From Lysobacter silvisoli (lineage in GTDB: Bacteria; Pseudomonadota; Gammaproteobacteria; Xanthomonadales; Xanthomonadaceae): a stretch of DNA of 64,000 nucleotides. Shown in pieces: positions 62,801 through 64,000 of this stretch. Under the pieces are notes generated by a model. It was not told the DNA's origin. It worked only from the letters and a program-made list of their open reading frames with translations, and searched no databases. The position numbers and the translations under genes were made by a program. Within the stretch, counting starts at the first letter, position 1, and every line of letters begins with the position of its first letter. The stretch spans positions 1,054,001 through 1,118,000 of the forward strand of contig NZ_QTSU01000001.1 of assembly GCF_003382365.1 (NCBI RefSeq), written 5' to 3'.

Positions 62801-64000
62801 CCAGAACTCCCGAGCAGCTGCGGCAACGCGCGCAGTCGCTGGCGGAGGCGCTGGCGCAGGGACTCGCGGCGCGCGTCGGCGACGATGCGCCCTCGCTGCA
62901 CGACGTCGCCTACACGTTGCAGGCAGGCAGGGAGGCGATGGAAGAGCGCTGCGCGCTGGTCGCCCATACGCTGGACGAGCTCGAGGCACGTCTGCGCGCG
63001 TTCGCCGCCGAGCGAGCGCCCGCGGATATATACGTGGGCAGCAGCCTGTCGCGTGGCGGCAAGCTGGCCTTCATCGGACAGGACGCCGAGCTGAAAGCGG
63101 CGCTGATCGACACCTGTCTGCGCGACGGAAAACTCGACAAGCTCGCCGAACTGTGGGTCGACGGCGTCGATTTGCCGTGGGCGAAACTCTATCCGGCGCA
63201 AGACGACCGTGGTCCGCGGCGCGTCGAACTCCCGCTGTATCCGTTCGCGCGGGAGCGCTACTGGCTGGAAGAGGACGCCACGTCCCCGGCACAGCGCACG
63301 GAGGCAGCGGCAGCGGCGATCCACCCGCTGCTGCACGTCAATGCGTCGACCCTGCGCCAACAGCGCTATCGCTCCACGTTCGACGGCAGCGAGGATTTCC
63401 TGCGCGACCATCGCGTGCGTTTCGGCGAGGGACGGGTCGCGCATGTGCTTCCCGGGGTCGCGTATCTGGAGATGGCGGCCGCGGCGATCGCCGATGCACT
63501 GCCGGATGCCTTCGCGGATGCCGCTTCCGGTCTCGCCGCGTCGTCGATGGGGTCGCAGGCGCGCCTGGCGCTACGCGACGTGGTCTGGTGGCAGCCGATC
63601 TTGGTCGACGGACCGGCGACCGTCGAGATCGAGCTGGGCATCGATGACGATGGCGCGATCGCCTTCGCGGTCGTCAGCGGTTCGGGCGACGATCGCATCC
63701 TGCACTGCCAGGGCGAAGCGGACTTCGTCGATTCGGCTGGAGAGCGCATGGCGGACGCCGGGCTGCTGGCATCGGCTCAGCGCGGCGATCGATGGAGCGG
63801 CGACGAGGTCTACGTCGCTTTCGCCCAGATGGGCCTGCATTACGGCCCCTCGCATCGCGGCATCCGCGCGATCTCCCGGGTGGGCGGAAAGCTGGTAGCG
63901 GAACTCGCGCTGGCGACCACGGCTGGCGACGCCTACCGCATGCCGCCGGGGATCATGGACTCCGCGCTGCAGGCGTGCATCGGCTTCCTGCCGTCGCTGC
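53872..64000 (+). CDS. trans-AT polyketide synthase, partial at right edge
   Basis: One frame is open from ATG 53872 (or 53839, in frame) to the window end: 3,376 codons. Visible domains by residue: cMT about 60-420 (SAM motif LEIGAGTGGTT at 197); ACP1 about 425-495 (GLDSI, Ser459, no beta-branch Trp); KS1 about 578-1005 (Cys734, His869, His916 intact); linker without AT; degenerate DH about 1180-1440 (catalytic His lost near 1221); crotonase A about 1566-1763; crotonase B about 1804-1996; crotonase C about 2024-2280 (PksI/ECH2-like GHAIGGGWTLGMFADL, intact); ACP2 (Ser2328, Trp2334) and ACP3 (Ser2438, Trp2444), both DSITGVTW; KS2 about 2528-2953 (Cys2697, His2832, His2872); DH2 from 3151 (His3180, MDSALQA Asp3363), cut by the edge. 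Absence of AT in both KS modules indicates trans-AT loading. AGGGAAG lies 12 nt before the ATG. No frameshift was found. The protein presumably acts in the cytosol in a multi-protein assembly line whose other parts lie to the right. Confidence 0.95.
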   Translation, partial: MKAPGKAPAMRHASPKISASDLQSAQLPADAERLATAIVAAQVRALFADAQGEYAPGERRATLRPAHGRWLDALLGHLQAHQLIASDPLTGRCRFLIDESLEALWPRWDAAMPGWCENANHRAYLTLIEACLRRLTDVLTGALPATDVVFPDSSMHLVEGIYKHNLIADHFNRVLGDTLRAEFAAKAERGERGLRLLEIGAGTGGTTAGLLPMLRGFGDLVEEYCYTDLSKAFLLHAQEVYEPEFPALRTAIFDVGKPLARQSVEGDRYDAVIATNVLHATTDMRETVRNAKALLKRGGLLLVNELCAWSWQTHFTFGLLDGWWLHEDRRLRLPGSPCLSPTQWTSLLKAERFLDIRFPADVDHGLGQLVLAARSDGVVRQRLLPSAAPGVAAPEAAFATETSAPAAVSASASICPPSGDAALRAACSLLFREMIAGALRMAPGEIETHKPLEHYGLDSILVVQLTTHFRKLFPDTRSTLFFEVHSVDGLVDYFLEHDRETVVRAASAHAAAVSASAAAAPGSTRSPAVSAPAARAPGKALDRSGRQRPAPRGDVSPVRPAADATASVDAPAQRAARFDVAIIGVSGRYPQAPDLDSFWDNLASGRSCASEIPADRWRWQDYYDAEQGKAGKINTRWGGFLDEIDKFDPLFFRIAPKEAKKIDPQERLFLETSYHAIEDSGYTPATLAPGGKVGVFVGVMNSRYTVQPLYYSVANRVSFLFDFSGPSFAVDSACSSSLTAIHLALDSLYGGMCEAAIAGGVSLIVDPQHMQELTALGMLSQGAQCRSFGRNADGFVDAEGVGAVVLKPLDHALRDGDTVYAVIRGSALNAGGRTHGYTVPNPVAQAEVVSSALARANVDSAEVSYIEAHGTGTALGDPIEVAGLTKAFRASRRTPAEAGAQAQHCAIGSLKSNIGHCESAAGIAALTKVLLQFRHGQLVPTLHADEVNDEIDFSKTPFRLQRSLQPWLRPVLGEAAAAREVPRIAGISSFGAGGANAHLVLQEPLSLAADADGSSQDEGHRAYVLPLSARTPEQLQRKIERLLGFLQRDAAGAALRDIAYTLQVGREAMDERVAFVATSLDDLRCQLQALSDTAHPGPGEYRGSVRKHKEFLSVCNGDPAFSARRDGWLIERDLARISEHWVKGVEIDWVRLHAGTRPRRIRLPAYPFARDRHWIEPQRTLGDARTAATAHPLLQRNTSTLRGPAYSVGLNGDERFLLQDAAGGRRLPALLCLEMAHAAIAAAYPHELATRELRFEHVVADDAILVDEGCELHIALLPGTDEALGFEIYTTRGGLERVHCQGRASFTAQDAQGRADVAALAAGLARGAPINAVHDRLATLGLHGLRAQRLARMGHEVVLEFAADTAGTDPWTFPPDVLASVPSAAAWLLDELGLTPSVPSEVALRAVQSARLRSDSDRPVYVVLGLRDDRSGRFDLALYDAQGKPCLRADGLHLEWTRAFEDASILPADRGDAARNGPIQAAAAAPAETAASTPALSATGTRIVFLPTAVSSETQVRVGAVTAKPSAMRLREVDELDAAPAPRSLGASAIALSSPDAEPLADAPPASVELRGHGSGVFSIVLLQPELDRVVVAQSLLALEHLREREDTRLVLLVGPQADLLHGSPEALDDDVAAALYRAVVDFPLPTVAVLAGGADGPGFLLGALCDFMVCANESRYGYAGTQRAVPVTAAEAALLAARFGDAWAEDLIYVSGAQRGRELAQKGWTVPVVAREGAMAAALALAGSIATKPRDSLHLLKAHLSFALREGVSRLGSRDESAADASDAPPSATVPVVLPQARSGIAIESLSDTAVSVRLAEKAGGAAPAALLSDLRATLAELAQHAGAASVVLRSGLDGFLPAIGDAAEARRVDAELAALQQALCEHPAPVVVAFEGDADGAGWLLGLSADACVHAERARYSTDALWHDPSLLRRGAALLTHRLGANRAKRCLLEPAAIAGAELASAGAIVRSDAADVLAHALALAGAFPLRASALRARRRAAVSARLAEPSTVSATNDASPVAARRPLPEFPAIETELRGNGVLLVRMVDREAKNMFSPALVRGLEQVFAHIDASGDYRAVVLCGYDTYFSCGGTRDSLLAIQQGSAKFTDTKIYQLPMSCSVPVVAAMQGHAIGGGWTLGMFADLCVFSAESRYISPYMQYGFTPGAGSTLIFPATLGPDLARETLFAAVEYSGSELRAKGLPHACLPREQVLPHALALADAIAARAPADVRWLKRYFADPGLAAVEDTYAHELAMHAQSFVGKEHALLGVIRHFQTEERIVPVSAATQDAAAPQDIAQALKDLLATELQMDAGQIDEDTQFVDLGLDSITGVTWVRKINAAYGTRIEATKVYSHPTLRRFCDFVVERIALPGVARAQAAAAPTEMPAPTEANQAVATETSATEAELSAALRHLLAQELHMPEEEVDAHRQFVDLGLDSITGVTWVRRINAAYGTRIEATKVYSHPTLAEFVRFLAGLLPARPTPPRPSAAPAAAVDARPLIGPARPAGRSARSLVSWRNQGARPVKGGDAIAIIGVAGQFPRAGDLDAFWHNIASGKDCIDTVPPQRWDIERYFSQDISVPGTTNSRWMGVLEDCDAFDPLFFNISPTEAESMDPQQRLMLQNCWHAVENAAIDPRRLSGSRCGVFIGCGATDYHQRSREHQVSSQGFTGAAMSILAARIAYFLNLQGPCLSIDTACSSSLVAIANACDSLAADNCDLALAGGVAVMAGPSMHVKTGQSGMLSADGRCYAFDYRANGFVPGEGVGALMLKRLADAERDGDIVHAVIRGWGVNQDGKTNGITAPNPVSQTRLMRSVYDRFGIDPEDIQLIEAHGTGTKLGDPIEVEGLTQAFRHYTDKTGYCALGSVKGNIGHTLYAAGVAGALKLVLALKHRQLPPAASFERLNPHIDLSDSPFVVNTALKPWPENAKGGRSAVVSSFGFSGTNAHLVLEAAPVRDTTAAAGRDVAPAGPALIPLSARTPEQLRQRAQSLAEALAQGLAARVGDDAPSLHDVAYTLQAGREAMEERCALVAHTLDELEARLRAFAAERAPADIYVGSSLSRGGKLAFIGQDAELKAALIDTCLRDGKLDKLAELWVDGVDLPWAKLYPAQDDRGPRRVELPLYPFARERYWLEEDATSPAQRTEAAAAAIHPLLHVNASTLRQQRYRSTFDGSEDFLRDHRVRFGEGRVAHVLPGVAYLEMAAAAIADALPDAFADAASGLAASSMGSQARLALRDVVWWQPILVDGPATVEIELGIDDDGAIAFAVVSGSGDDRILHCQGEADFVDSAGERMADAGLLASAQRGDRWSGDEVYVAFAQMGLHYGPSHRGIRAISRVGGKLVAELALATTAGDAYRMPPGIMDSALQACIGFLPSL
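60832..61272 (+). repeat. near-identical duplicated ACP segments in the PKS
   Basis: The ACP2 segment 60832-60942 and the ACP3 segment 61162-61272 are about 90 percent identical at nucleotide level over 111 bp and offset by exactly 330 bp (110 codons). A stretch across the GLDSITGVTW codons is identical. This reflects a recent in-frame ACP duplication or gene conversion. Confidence 0.85.

Noticed and set aside
59680-63444. 1,254-codon minus-strand ORF under the PKS
   Set aside because: It is a shadow frame caused by high GC and codon bias; composition is Arg/Gly/Ala-rich with no domain.
55600-64000. Type I fatty acid synthase or polyunsaturated fatty acid synthase
   Set aside because: The ECH-ACP-ACP arrangement, cMT and lack of AT and of tandem PUFA-type ACPs fit trans-AT PKS better.

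Overview
The window is high-GC DNA that reads as a Xanthomonadaceae chromosome, most likely Lysobacter or a close relative. The evidence is indirect: the ndk-rlmN-pilF-rodZ-yfgM-bamB-der block, the divergent ppsA/ppsR pair, a copLAB-type copper locus, many copies of a REP-like repeat (core GGAGCGGCGTAAGCCGCGACC-type, written here only as a family name) in 3' intergenic gaps, and a large trans-AT polyketide synthase (PKS) at the right edge. No 16S gene is present, so the genus is an inference.

Layout. 1-2.0 kb: edge of a membrane protein gene, then an FAD oxidoreductase and a small CsaA-like tRNA-binding-domain protein. 2.0-2.7 kb: repeats. 2.7-7.2 kb: a beta-oxidation unit (thiolase, fused 3-hydroxyacyl-CoA dehydrogenase/enoyl-CoA hydratase, PsrA-like TetR regulator with a palindromic operator in its own promoter). 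7.3-14.3 kb: housekeeping genes for nucleotide balance, rRNA/tRNA methylation, pilus assembly, cell shape, outer-membrane assembly and ribosome biogenesis. 14.6-17.7 kb: molybdenum cofactor genes mobA, moeA and a rhodanese-MoeB fusion. 17.7-24.4 kb: DUF2272 protein, alpha/beta hydrolase, DUF1244 protein, folD, guaB, guaA. 24.5-27.2 kb: a divergent MFS exporter/LysR pair downstream of guaA, whose last ~100 bp has foreign-looking codon use. 27.3-34.6 kb: tadA, two DUF2721 proteins, orn, mscS, ppsA, ppsR, a DUF1249 protein.

34.7-34.9 kb holds tRNA-Ala(GGC) and tRNA-Glu(TTC) behind a strong promoter and before a clear terminator. The next 5 kb is accessory: a low-GC gap, a secreted thioredoxin-fold-like protein, an Arr-type rifamycin ADP-ribosyltransferase, a LysR/SDR pair and two hypotheticals. 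40.3-48.0 kb is a copper-resistance region of two units on the minus strand: cueR plus a Cu(I) P1B-ATPase, and copL-copA-copB-cytochrome c-DUF411. A palindromic MerR-type operator lies ahead of cueR and a related dyad ahead of copL.

48-52 kb holds unrecognised genes (a small secreted protein, an orphan 301-aa protein, a beta-propeller-like protein, a metallophosphoesterase). A Sfp-type phosphopantetheinyl transferase and an 863-bp non-coding gap lead into one uninterrupted PKS reading frame of at least 3,376 codons that runs off the right edge. Its visible order is cMT-ACP-KS-DH(degenerate)-ECH-ECH-ECH-ACP-ACP-KS-DH, with no AT. The ACP doublet carries the Trp that flags ACPs for HMG-synthase beta-branching, and the third crotonase domain resembles PksI/ECH2. 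This is the most likely novel system in the window: the left border and first gene of a trans-AT PKS cluster that installs a beta-branch.
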